5,795 bases of DNA, from NCBI GenBank assembly GCA_020355105.1, contig CP070658.1:81925-87719 (forward strand), in the 5' to 3' direction. The stretch comes from Candidatus Thorarchaeota archaeon. Its GTDB lineage: Archaea; Asgardarchaeota; Thorarchaeia; Thorarchaeales; Thorarchaeaceae. The notes beneath the pieces are model-generated. The model was not told the DNA's origin. It ran no database searches and was given only the letters and a program-made list of their open reading frames with translations. Shown here piece after piece: positions 1-5,526 of the stretch; positions within the stretch are counted from its first letter, which is position 1; every line of letters begins with the position of its first letter. A program made the position numbers and the translations under genes.

Positions 1-9
1 CGCTGGGGT

Positions 10-474
10 ATGGACCTCTGTGTGCACTGCAACGACAGTAACATCGAGAAGAACGGCATAGCCTACGTGAAACCCAGCGGTGATGGTCTCGAGTTCAACC
101 AGTGTCTGAACTGCAGGGTCGGGATTCTATATGATCTGGTTTCAGCAAAGGCCACAATGGATACTTACAACATAGCATTGGGAAATGCGGGGCAGTTCAA
201 TGGAATGTCCTTCTTCTGGAATGCAATAGTACCTGAGGCGATGAACCAGTTCCAACCGAGCTATGAAGTCATCAAAGACGGGCAATGGATAGGCACTGTG
301 TCTCTTGACAGGACTCTCGCGCCCAAGTTCTTGTCATTTCACGCAATGACCGAGTCAACTCCGCGCGACGCCGTTGCACCTTGGACAACAGAAATCCCAC
401 CCGATTTGGTAGCGGCAATCGAGGCTTTTCTGAAACTGGCTCGTCAACAGATCGAGGTTGCACTAGTTCTATAG
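10..474 (+). CDS. Uncharacterised protein with N-terminal zinc ribbon
   Basis: I do not recognise this 154-residue protein. Two CxxC pairs are visible, CVHC (C4, C7) and CLNC (C32, C35), about 25 residues apart, which is the spacing of a treble-clef or rubredoxin-like zinc ribbon. The middle is mixed, with aromatic residues (GMSFFWNAIVPEAMNQF). The C-terminus has PWTTEIPPDLVAAIEAF followed by a helix. A zinc ribbon followed by an IPPD-type segment and a helix loosely recalls DUF4145 proteins, but the helical part here would be much shorter than usual, so I do not assign the family. No signal peptide or membrane segment is seen. The frame is open to the window edge, so the true start could lie upstream, but the ATG just before the first CxxC is a sensible start. 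The next gene begins 11 bases after the stop, suggesting a shared transcript. Coding status is fairly sure; function is unknown. Confidence 0.7.
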   Translation: MDLCVHCNDSNIEKNGIAYVKPSGDGLEFNQCLNCRVGILYDLVSAKATMDTYNIALGNAGQFNGMSFFWNAIVPEAMNQFQPSYEVIKDGQWIGTVSLDRTLAPKFLSFHAMTESTPRDAVAPWTTEIPPDLVAAIEAFLKLARQQIEVALVL

Positions 475-485
475 AATGACCATGG

Positions 486-797
486 GTGTTACCCTTGCAG
501 GAGAAACTTGTCAGAGATAGAATCCCTGAGATAATCCGAAAGCGTGGCGAAGTGCCCAGAGTCCGTGTAGCTAAGGAGCACGAAGTTGACTATCTAATCA
601 GACTTAAGATAGTTGAAGAAGCGCAGGAACTCCTCCATTCGAGCAGTGAAGAGGAGATTGCGGACGTCTTGGAAGCACTAGAGGCACTGCTGGAGCATAG
701 AGGTATTGATTGGTCCACAGTTGAAGCAACAAGGGCCCGCAAGAAGGATGAACGAGGCGGGTTTGAGAAGCGGTTTGTACTAGAAATGGACGAGTAG
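486..797 (+). CDS. MazG-like all-alpha NTP pyrophosphohydrolase (house-cleaning, COG4997 type)
   Basis: This is a small helical protein of 103 residues, matching the usual length of about 100 in its family. Enzymes of this superfamily hydrolyse nucleoside triphosphates, often non-canonical ones, to monophosphate and pyrophosphate using Mg2+ in the cytoplasm. The N-terminal KLVRDRIPEII (residues 7-17) is the family signature. The acidic metal-binding residues are visible as E44/E45, E48, E57 and D60 (IVEEAQELL followed by EEEIADVLEAL). The C-terminal KKDERGGFEKRFVLE (residues 86-100) is also typical. The start is uncertain. GTG 486 has no clear ribosome binding site, while TTG 495 lies six bases after GGGTG (484-488) and would give a 100-residue protein starting MQEKLVRDR. 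An in-frame TGA at 477 blocks longer versions. It follows the zinc-ribbon gene by 11 bases, probably in one operon. The substrate cannot be told from sequence. Confidence 0.87.
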   Translation: MLPLQEKLVRDRIPEIIRKRGEVPRVRVAKEHEVDYLIRLKIVEEAQELLHSSSEEEIADVLEALEALLEHRGIDWSTVEATRARKKDERGGFEKRFVLEMDE

Positions 798-828
798 GTA
801 TCCCCCTTTTCATACTCGGAGTTCTCGG

Positions 829-842
829 ACAAAGGTTATATT
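829..842 (+). promoter_or_regulatory. TATA-like promoter element before the radical-SAM gene
   Basis: An A/G-rich stretch (acaaagg) followed by TTATATT at 836-842 resembles an archaeal BRE plus TATA box. Transcription would start about 25 bases on, near 865, leaving a leader of about 55 nt before the ATG at 921. The assignment is by eye only. Confidence 0.35.
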
Positions 843-869
843 CTGATTCCTGAGGTTTCGACGCAGAAT

Positions 870-915
870 ACCACCCCGTTTAGTGGTGGTTCCACATGTT
901 AGTTATGGAGTGGAA
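870..915 (+). promoter_or_regulatory. Two adjacent hairpins in the leader, one covering the ribosome binding site
   Basis: ACCACC (870-875) pairs perfectly with GGTGGT (885-890) around a 9-base loop. Next to it, TTCCAC (890-895) pairs perfectly with GTGGAA (910-915) around a 14-base loop. The second stem overlaps the probable ribosome binding site GGAGTGG (907-913) of the gene starting at 921. The stems share base 890, so they are adjacent rather than fully exclusive. The pairing is read directly from the sequence; a regulatory role is inference, since six-base stems can arise by chance. Confidence 0.3.
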
Positions 916-920
916 AGATT

Positions 921-2564
921 ATGGCAACTGATGAGGTTAAGCCGATACCAGAAGAACCAATCACACATGAAGAGTCTGGCGGCCTCTCAAGATTCCAAGT
1001 AGAGAAGTACCCAGCGAGGGAGCTTCCTTATGATACACAGTCAATCTGTCCTGAGTGTTTCTTGACGGATGACGAAGTAAAAGTTATCGATGCCACGCTT
1101 TACGAAGAAGATGGCAAGGTTATGTACAAGAAGACCTGTGAGCAACACGGTGAGTTCATTGACGTCTACTGGGGCGACGCTGATATGTTTAGGGAGGCGT
1201 CAAAGTGGTGGTACAAGTCCGTGGGTCTGGACAATCCTCGTACGGAAACGGTGAAAGGATGTCCTGAAGACTGTGGCCAGTGTCCCGAGCACAAGTCGCA
1301 CACAGCGCTAGCCTTGCTTGATGTCACGAATAGATGCAACCTGCGATGTCCAATCTGCTTTGCAGTGGCCGCAGAGGGTGGGACAGTATACGAACCCACG
1401 CCAGAAGAAGTCCTCGAGATGATGAGGAACCTGCGTAGCAACAAACCAGTGCCGGCTCCTGCACTTCAGTTCGCGGGAGGTGAGCCAACGGTAAGCAAGC
1501 ATCTTCCTCAGTACGTCAAGTGGGCGAAGGAGCTTGGTTTCAGGCATGTCCAGATTGCAAGCAATGCAATCAGAATTGGAAAGAGCAAGGCGTACTTCCA
1601 GGAGCTTAGAAACGCCGGACTGTCAACGGTCTATATGCAGTTTGACGGTGTTACACCTGGCCCGTACCTAGAGGCACGCGGCACAGACCTGCTGCCAGTC
1701 AAGAAACAAGCCATTCAGAACGCCAGAGAGATAGGAATGGAGTCACTTGTTCTGGTACCTACTGTTGTCCGGGGCATCAACGAAGATCAAGTTGGCGACA
1801 TAATCGAGTATGCAGTAGAGAACCGAGATGTCATTCGTTGTGTCAATTTCCAGCCAGTGAGCATCACCGGCCGAATTGACCATGCTGCGCGGACTGAGAT
1901 GCGGATTACCATTCCTGATGTGATTCATCTGATTGAGGAGCAGACAGGTGGGAAGATACCTGCTGATGCGTGGTACCCTGTGCCGGCTATGATGCCTGTG
2001 GGCAGGGCCCTTGGTCTGATGAAAGACACACCTCAGCTTGAACTCAGCACACACTTTGCCTGCGGAATGTCCACTTTCATCTATATCAACGAGGATGGAA
2101 CCTATGAACCTATCACGAACCTGATTGACGTGTCTAAGTTCTTGGTACTTCTAGCGGACATTGCAAACCTCTTCGCTGAGGAGAAGAGGGGTGCCAGCAA
2201 GCGCGCAAAGGCCAAGCTTGCCGCAGGAGCCCGTCACATCAAGAGAAAGGGAATCATCAAAGATCTGCTTAGCGCATTCTTGAATCGTGGGGACTACGAG
2301 TCACTAGCGAAGTTCATGCGCAGGATTATCATGGTTGGCTTGATGCACTTCCAAGATCCTTACAATCTGGACTTGGAGCGAATCCAGCATTGCGACGTGA
2401 ACTACTCGGCACCTGACGGTCGTATAATCCCCTTCTGCACAATGAATACAATACACAGGTCAAGAGTCGAGGAGAAGTTCAGTCAGCCCCTGGACGAGTG
2501 GCGCTCTAGACACAAGCCCAGCCAAGTTGAGGAGGACAGCATCTCCAAGCCCTACAACGAGTAG
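921..2564 (+). CDS. Radical SAM protein, tetraether lipid synthase (Tes)-like
   Basis: This 547-residue radical-SAM enzyme resembles the COG1964/Tes family. Characterised Tes joins two archaeol chains through sp3 C-C bonds to form membrane-spanning tetraether lipids; whether this copy does so is inference. The radical-SAM cluster motif is CNLRCPIC (C139, C143, C146; CX3CX2C) and GGEPT follows at 186-190. An N-terminal CPEC (C43, C46) with C73 near KTCEQHGEF matches the rubredoxin-like metal site of Tes. Further cysteines C114, C118 and C121 just before the core, and C307, C381, C491 and C506, could hold auxiliary Fe-S clusters. A lysine/arginine-rich helical segment at 420-447 may touch membrane or lipid. 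Length fits the family. The ATG is preceded by GGAGTGG seven bases upstream. It stands alone, with its own promoter-like element and hairpins after the stop. Paralogues with other substrates exist in this family, so Tes itself is less certain than the radical-SAM call. Confidence 0.85.
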   Translation: MATDEVKPIPEEPITHEESGGLSRFQVEKYPARELPYDTQSICPECFLTDDEVKVIDATLYEEDGKVMYKKTCEQHGEFIDVYWGDADMFREASKWWYKSVGLDNPRTETVKGCPEDCGQCPEHKSHTALALLDVTNRCNLRCPICFAVAAEGGTVYEPTPEEVLEMMRNLRSNKPVPAPALQFAGGEPTVSKHLPQYVKWAKELGFRHVQIASNAIRIGKSKAYFQELRNAGLSTVYMQFDGVTPGPYLEARGTDLLPVKKQAIQNAREIGMESLVLVPTVVRGINEDQVGDIIEYAVENRDVIRCVNFQPVSITGRIDHAARTEMRITIPDVIHLIEEQTGGKIPADAWYPVPAMMPVGRALGLMKDTPQLELSTHFACGMSTFIYINEDGTYEPITNLIDVSKFLVLLADIANLFAEEKRGASKRAKAKLAAGARHIKRKGIIKDLLSAFLNRGDYESLAKFMRRIIMVGLMHFQDPYNLDLERIQHCDVNYSAPDGRIIPFCTMNTIHRSRVEEKFSQPLDEWRSRHKPSQVEEDSISKPYNE

Positions 2565-2577
2565 AACTGACGTCCTA

Positions 2578-2624
2578 GGACGGAGAGCGAGCAGTTTCTC
2601 CGTCCCTGGATTCTCTTTGAGAAT
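2578..2624 (+). terminator. Tandem hairpins after the radical-SAM gene (possible transcript 3' end)
   Basis: Beginning 14 bases after the stop codon, GGACGGAGA (2578-2586) pairs perfectly over nine bases with TCTCCGTCC (2597-2605) around a 10-base loop. Four bases later ATTCTC (2610-2615) pairs with GAGAAT (2619-2624) around TTT. The position suggests transcript-end formation or mRNA 3' stability. There is no long U-run behind them, so a bacterial-style intrinsic terminator is not complete, and archaeal terminators usually rely on T-tracts. Confidence 0.4.
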
Positions 2625-2701
2625 GCTGGTTGTTCAGGATGTCAATAGCACATTCACCCTAGTCACGATTCCTGTCGACTGTGAGATATGCTGGCCGCAC
2701 T

Positions 2702-2723
2702 GCAAGGAATTAGCGCTCCTTGC
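2702..2723 (+). repeat. Inverted repeat, 7-bp perfect stem
   Basis: GCAAGGA (2702-2708) is an exact reverse complement of TCCTTGC (2717-2723), with an 8-base loop that includes part of the palindrome AGCGCT. It sits about 40 bases before a TATA-like element, so it could be a protein site or an RNA hairpin. No function can be assigned. Confidence 0.35.
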
Positions 2724-2750
2724 TCATTCTAGACCCGGTGCATCATCGTG

Positions 2751-2767
2751 AAGAACAACTTTAATAA
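2751..2767 (+). promoter_or_regulatory. TATA-like promoter element inside the long gap
   Basis: A purine/A-rich run (aagaacaac, 2751-2759) is followed by TTTAATAA (2760-2767), a reasonable archaeal BRE plus TATA arrangement. Transcription would start near 2790. The nearest plausible gene start is about 340 bases downstream and has a closer promoter candidate of its own, so this element may serve a small RNA. Confidence 0.35.
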
Positions 2768-2829
2768 GAAGGGGAATTTCTTAACTCCGCTATAATCTGG
2801 TGGGTGTGCGGGAGCATGTCCACTAGATG

Positions 2830-2863
2830 AACGAAAGGCGAGCATGTGGGCTAGTTTTTCGTT
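2830..2863 (+). other. Strong imperfect hairpin, candidate structured RNA element
   Basis: AACGAAA (2830-2836) pairs exactly with TTTCGTT (2857-2863). The stem continues inward through two G-T pairs and C2839-G2854, one G/A mismatch (2840/2853), then AGC (2841-2843) with GCT (2850-2852), closing a 6-base loop. That makes 13 pairs out of 14 positions. A competing long-range pairing is also possible: GGCGAGCA (2837-2844) with TGCTCGCC (2912-2919). It lies about 40 bases after the predicted start of a transcript from the TATA-like site at 2760. No RNA family is recognised. Confidence 0.4.
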
Positions 2864-2923
2864 ACATGCCCTCAATTACGAAACTCCCCCCTCCTACCAC
2901 GATTTCCCATGTGCTCGCCACCT

Positions 2924-3037
2924 CATATGACTGATTCTCTCTTGATATCCATTCGTCAAGATTCTGCATTGTTAATGTGTCATATAACCAGAGATGTTCC
3001 TGTGGCGCCCAAGTTTAAGAGACCATATGACAGATTC
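2924..3037. repeat. Near-identical 14-base elements exactly 100 bp apart, with an inverted half-copy between
   Basis: CATATGACTGATTC (2924-2937) recurs as CATATGACAGATTC (3024-3037) with one difference. Between them GTCATAT (2979-2985) is the reverse complement of ATATGAC in both copies. The core CATATG is itself a palindrome. The elements precede the PhzF-family gene, so they could be operator sites for a DNA-binding regulator, but no regulator is identified and chance is possible in AT-rich intergenic DNA. Confidence 0.3.
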
Positions 3038-3040
3038 CGG

Positions 3041-3076
3041 GGGTCGTTCCAGCCATTCCATAGATTCAGGCGACCC
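3041..3076 (+). repeat. Inverted repeat, 6-bp stem with long loop
   Basis: GGGTCG (3041-3046) is the exact reverse complement of CGACCC (3071-3076), 24 bases apart, possibly extended inward by two G-T pairs. It ends four bases before the TATA-like element of the next gene. The stem is short, so significance is low. Confidence 0.2.
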
Positions 3077-3079
3077 AAT

Positions 3080-3093
3080 GAAACTCTTAATTA
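3080..3093 (+). promoter_or_regulatory. TATA-like promoter element before the PhzF-family gene
   Basis: The AAACTC stretch followed by TTAATTA (3087-3093) resembles a BRE plus TATA box. A start about 25 bases later, near 3115, would give a very short leader before the ATG at 3128. The layout resembles the elements before the other two single-gene starts in this window. Confidence 0.35.
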
Positions 3094-3127
3094 GCAACCA
3101 ATAGATGCTCTGACTGAAGTGGACCTC

Positions 3128-4042
3128 ATGAAGAGGCGTAAGGAGCTGAAAATTGTACAAGTAGACGCATTTACTGACACTCCGTATGGAGGCAATCCAG
3201 CCGCTGTTGTGTTCGTTCACAGTGACATTGAGGAGTCAGCCATGCACAGGATTGCACGCGAGATGAATGTGAGAGAGACCGTGTTCGTGGGCAAGTCAAA
3301 GGTTGCCGATTTTCGCTTCCGCTTCATGACACCAAAGAGAGAGATTGACTTCTCAGGTCACCCGACAATCGCCGCATTCCACGCCTTAGTGGAAGAGGGT
3401 CTTGCGGAAGTGCCTGACGATGTGAACACGTTCGAACTCGAAACCAATGCAGGTGTCTTGTCAGTTGATGTGATGAAGAACGAGTCTACTGGACAACATG
3501 AGGTTCAGATAACACATGACGCGCCGACCTTCATGAACACTTATGACCCGAAGGAATACGCAGAGGCACTCGGGCTATCCCTTGCGGACATTCTCTCTCC
3601 AAACCCCATTCAGACTGTTAGTACCGGTACACCTCATCTAATGGTCCCAGTGTCGACGATGAGATCCATCAATCGTCTTGACCCCGACTGGGTTCGACTC
3701 AAAGAACTCCGCGAAGGTGCCGATTATGTTTCCATCCAAGTCTTCACCAGGGACACAATCGAACCGACCTCTGACGCCCATGTTCGCCATTTCGCACCAG
3801 CTCTTGGTGTCTATGAAGACCCGGTCAGCGGGTCAGGTGCCGGCTGTATGGCAAGCTACATGATAAGGTATGGACTTATCGAGCCGTCAATTCCGGTGAC
3901 CAGTATCGTAATCGAGCAAGGTCATTCTGTAGGTCGACCTGGGAAGGTATTCGTAGAGGTCCAAGGTAAGCAAGAAGACATCAAGCAGGTGAAAGTGAGC
4001 GGGACTGGGGTCACAGTACTCAAAGGGTCACTCTATCTCTAG
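3128..4042 (+). CDS. PhzF family isomerase
   Basis: The 304-residue product belongs to the PhzF/diaminopimelate-epimerase-fold family, whose namesake catalyses an isomerisation step in phenazine synthesis. Most archaeal and bacterial members have unknown substrates, and no phenazine genes are near. Family marks, numbered from the ATG: VDAFTDTPYGGNPAAV (residues 12-27); NVRETVFV with the likely catalytic glutamate E50; DFSGHPTIAAFHAL starting near 75; RHFAPALGVYEDPVSGSGAG (220-239); and EQGHSVGRPG (263-272). The two motif sets mark the two similar halves of the fold. Length is normal. I prefer ATG 3128, but GTG 3119 in the same frame adds three residues and cannot be excluded. No clear strong ribosome binding site is seen, only GTGGA at 3119-3123. 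It seems to be transcribed alone. Family call sure, substrate unknown. Confidence 0.93.
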   Translation: MKRRKELKIVQVDAFTDTPYGGNPAAVVFVHSDIEESAMHRIAREMNVRETVFVGKSKVADFRFRFMTPKREIDFSGHPTIAAFHALVEEGLAEVPDDVNTFELETNAGVLSVDVMKNESTGQHEVQITHDAPTFMNTYDPKEYAEALGLSLADILSPNPIQTVSTGTPHLMVPVSTMRSINRLDPDWVRLKELREGADYVSIQVFTRDTIEPTSDAHVRHFAPALGVYEDPVSGSGAGCMASYMIRYGLIEPSIPVTSIVIEQGHSVGRPGKVFVEVQGKQEDIKQVKVSGTGVTVLKGSLYL

Positions 4043-4086
4043 CATACTCAGCTCTTCTTTGTAGCGATTTCCATGCCATGCCGTGT

Positions 4087-4130
4087 AGAAAACCCTTATC
4101 ATCGAAATGAAGTGCCCACGGACCAGGTGA
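4087..4130 (+). promoter_or_regulatory. TATA-like promoter and ribosome binding site before tldD
   Basis: GTAGAAAACC followed by CTTATCAT (4095-4102) resembles an archaeal BRE plus TATA box, predicting a start near 4122-4125. Directly after comes AGGTGA (4125-4130), a good archaeal ribosome binding site, six bases before CTG 4137. A promoter here would place the nearby ATG at 4107 upstream of the transcript. This supports initiation at the CTG region rather than at the in-frame GTG at 4239, which is too far from this site. Confidence 0.4.
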
Positions 4131-4136
4131 ATTCCT

Positions 4137-5525
4137 CTGCTGGACACCCTTAGGAGAGCAATCGAAGGGCTTTCCGACAACGACGTATCCTTTGCTGACA
4201 TCCGCCAAGAATCACTGACGGGCACTCAACTCACGGTCGTGAATGGTGCACTTCGAACTTTCAATCAAGCAAGTAGGTCTGGGACTGTAGCGAGAGCGTT
4301 GGTTGGCGAGAGCTGGGGGCAGGCGTCGACAACTGAAGCATTGACCGATGAACGTCTGGAGAGACTCTTGTCTGACGCGACGAGAATGGCCAAAGCAACA
4401 ACGAAATACACACGAAAGCAGATCGACCTTTCAGGAGTCACTACCATAGAGAAGAGTGTCTGGCAGAAGGTGAAAGAAGATCCTGCCGCTGTGTCCACTG
4501 AAGATAAGCTAGAGTTTGTGATGGAGCTCGACAGGTCGCAGAGAGTCGACGATAGGATTGTGAATGTGAACTCAGTCTACATGGATTCAAAGCGGGTGAA
4601 CCGGCTCGTGAACACTGTAGGGACTCGCCTTGAGTGGGATGAGTTGCGCATTCGTTCGACAGTGAATCCTGTTGCCAGAGAGGGCGATAGGATGCAGTTT
4701 GACTATGACAGTGTCAGTGGTCTTGAAGGGTTTGAGATGATTAGGAACCTCGATGCCCCAGAGTTTGCTTCGAAGCCGGCAAAAGGGGCTGTTGAGCTGC
4801 TCTCGGCTTCGAAAGCGCCTTCCGGGAATCTCACGGTCGTAATGGATGGAGACCTAACAGGGGTTGTGGCACACGAAGTATGCGGACATGCAAGCGAGGC
4901 CGATGAAGTCGTGAAGGGACGCTCTTTTCTAAGCGGCATGGTCGGCAAGGAGATGGGTTCAGAGCTAGTCTCAATGGTTGATGATGGCACAATCGAAGGC
5001 AAGTACGGGACCATTCCTTTCGATTCAGAAGGCACTCCTACATCCAAGACGATGATAATCGACAAGGGAGTCTATGCTGGTTATCTTCACACGATTGAAA
5101 CTGCGGCACTGATGGGTGTCAGCCCAACGGGGAATGGACGCGCTCAGGACTACAACCGTCGTGTATTCGCTAGAATGACCAATACGTTCTTTGACAAGGG
5201 TGACTGGTCAGACGAGGAGATAATATCTGACACGAGAGATGGAATCTACGTAGTCAAGTCGCTCTCAGGTATGGAGGATGTTGTAGGTGGAGGCGTGCAA
5301 GTAAGCGCACTGAAAGGCTACATAATCAAGAACGGAGAGATCACGGAACTAGTGAGAAGTATGGCACTTGCCGGAAAGGTTCTTGACATTCTAGCCACAG
5401 TGGATGCAGTCGGCAAGAATCTGAAGTTCTCTGCCGGAACCTGCGGCAAGGGTGAGGAAGATTGGGCGCCAGTAACATCTGGCGGACCTCATATGAGGGC
5501 TGAGATGATTGTAGGAGGCGGCTAA
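4137..5525 (+). CDS. tldD: TldD, metalloprotease subunit of TldD/TldE
   Basis: TldD carries the zinc site of the TldD-TldE heterodimeric protease, which cleaves unfolded peptides; in bacteria it processes microcin B17 and degrades CcdA. The zinc motif is HEVCGH (HExxxH) in VVAHEVCGHASEAD, residues 246-251 counting from CTG 4137. The third ligand is probably the cysteine of GTCGKG (C436). Other family marks are PTGNGR, ARMTNTF, GMEDVVGGG and the C-terminal GGPHMRAEMIVGGG. Start choice: the first standard start codon in frame is GTG 4239, but the 34 codons before it read as a normal TldD N-terminus (LLDTLRRAIEG, then FADIRQES). An in-frame TGA at 4128 limits the frame. CTG 4137 or 4140, after AGGTGA, is the best start and gives about 462 residues, close to the 481 of E. 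coli TldD. The next gene begins one base after the stop. Function is sure; the exact start is inference. Confidence 0.92.
   Translation: MLDTLRRAIEGLSDNDVSFADIRQESLTGTQLTVVNGALRTFNQASRSGTVARALVGESWGQASTTEALTDERLERLLSDATRMAKATTKYTRKQIDLSGVTTIEKSVWQKVKEDPAAVSTEDKLEFVMELDRSQRVDDRIVNVNSVYMDSKRVNRLVNTVGTRLEWDELRIRSTVNPVAREGDRMQFDYDSVSGLEGFEMIRNLDAPEFASKPAKGAVELLSASKAPSGNLTVVMDGDLTGVVAHEVCGHASEADEVVKGRSFLSGMVGKEMGSELVSMVDDGTIEGKYGTIPFDSEGTPTSKTMIIDKGVYAGYLHTIETAALMGVSPTGNGRAQDYNRRVFARMTNTFFDKGDWSDEEIISDTRDGIYVVKSLSGMEDVVGGGVQVSALKGYIIKNGEITELVRSMALAGKVLDILATVDAVGKNLKFSAGTCGKGEEDWAPVTSGGPHMRAEMIVGGG
5272..5320 (+). repeat. 49-bp exact direct repeat, copy 1 (inside tldD)
   Basis: These 49 bases recur without any difference at 5747-5795. 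In tldD they encode the end of GMEDVVGGGVQVSALKGY. This fits the conserved GMED...G...Q region of TldD and continues smoothly into IIKNGEI, so this copy looks native. Confidence 0.95.
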
Positions 5526-5526
5526 G

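Larger units (their letters stand above)
2565..3127. other. Long intergenic region without a convincing protein gene
   Basis: Open frames here are short and match nothing I know. One is an overlapping frame running out of the end of the radical-SAM gene (2527-2751); another is at 2909-3094. Instead the stretch is rich in inverted repeats (2578-2605, 2610-2624, 2702-2723, 2830-2863, 3041-3076). It also has two TATA-like sites (near 2760 and 3087) and a repeated 14-base element (2924 and 3024). I see no tRNA or CRISPR array. The content suggests 3'-end structures for the upstream gene, then a possible small RNA or a long regulated leader for the PhzF-family gene. Confidence 0.6.

Noticed and set aside
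798..830. Pyrimidine tract CCCCCTTTT (802-810) after the MazG-like gene as a terminator
   Set aside because: Only four T residues and no stem before it; too weak to list as a feature.
590..832. Reverse-strand open frame over the MazG-like gene
   Set aside because: It is a serine-rich shadow of a well-supported gene on the + strand.
2740..2747. CGATGATG on the reverse strand, resembling a C box of a C/D RNA
   Set aside because: The last base of the C box does not fit and no D box (CTGA) was found at proper spacing.
2527..2751. 74-residue + strand open frame after the radical-SAM gene
   Set aside because: It begins inside that gene in another frame, runs through two strong hairpins, has Ser/Arg-rich composition without any motif and no good ribosome binding site.
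2827..2934. 35-residue reading frame (MNERRACG start) that overlaps a four-codon frame at 2816-2830 by ATGA
   Set aside because: The arrangement is curious, but there is no well-placed ribosome binding site and the product looks random; the same bases form the hairpin at 2830-2863.
2909..3094. 61-residue + strand open frame in the long gap
   Set aside because: No ribosome binding site, no recognisable motif, and it runs through the repeat elements and an inverted repeat just before the PhzF-family promoter candidate.
4107..4130. Seven-codon frame (MKCPRTR) ending at the TGA in frame with tldD, suggesting a stop-codon readthrough or leader peptide
   Set aside because: The predicted transcript start lies after this ATG, and TldD family N-termini start about where the CTG is, so readthrough is not needed.
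4703..5065. 120-residue reverse-strand open frame inside tldD
   Set aside because: It is a Ser/Pro/Thr-rich shadow of the tldD coding strand with no family features.
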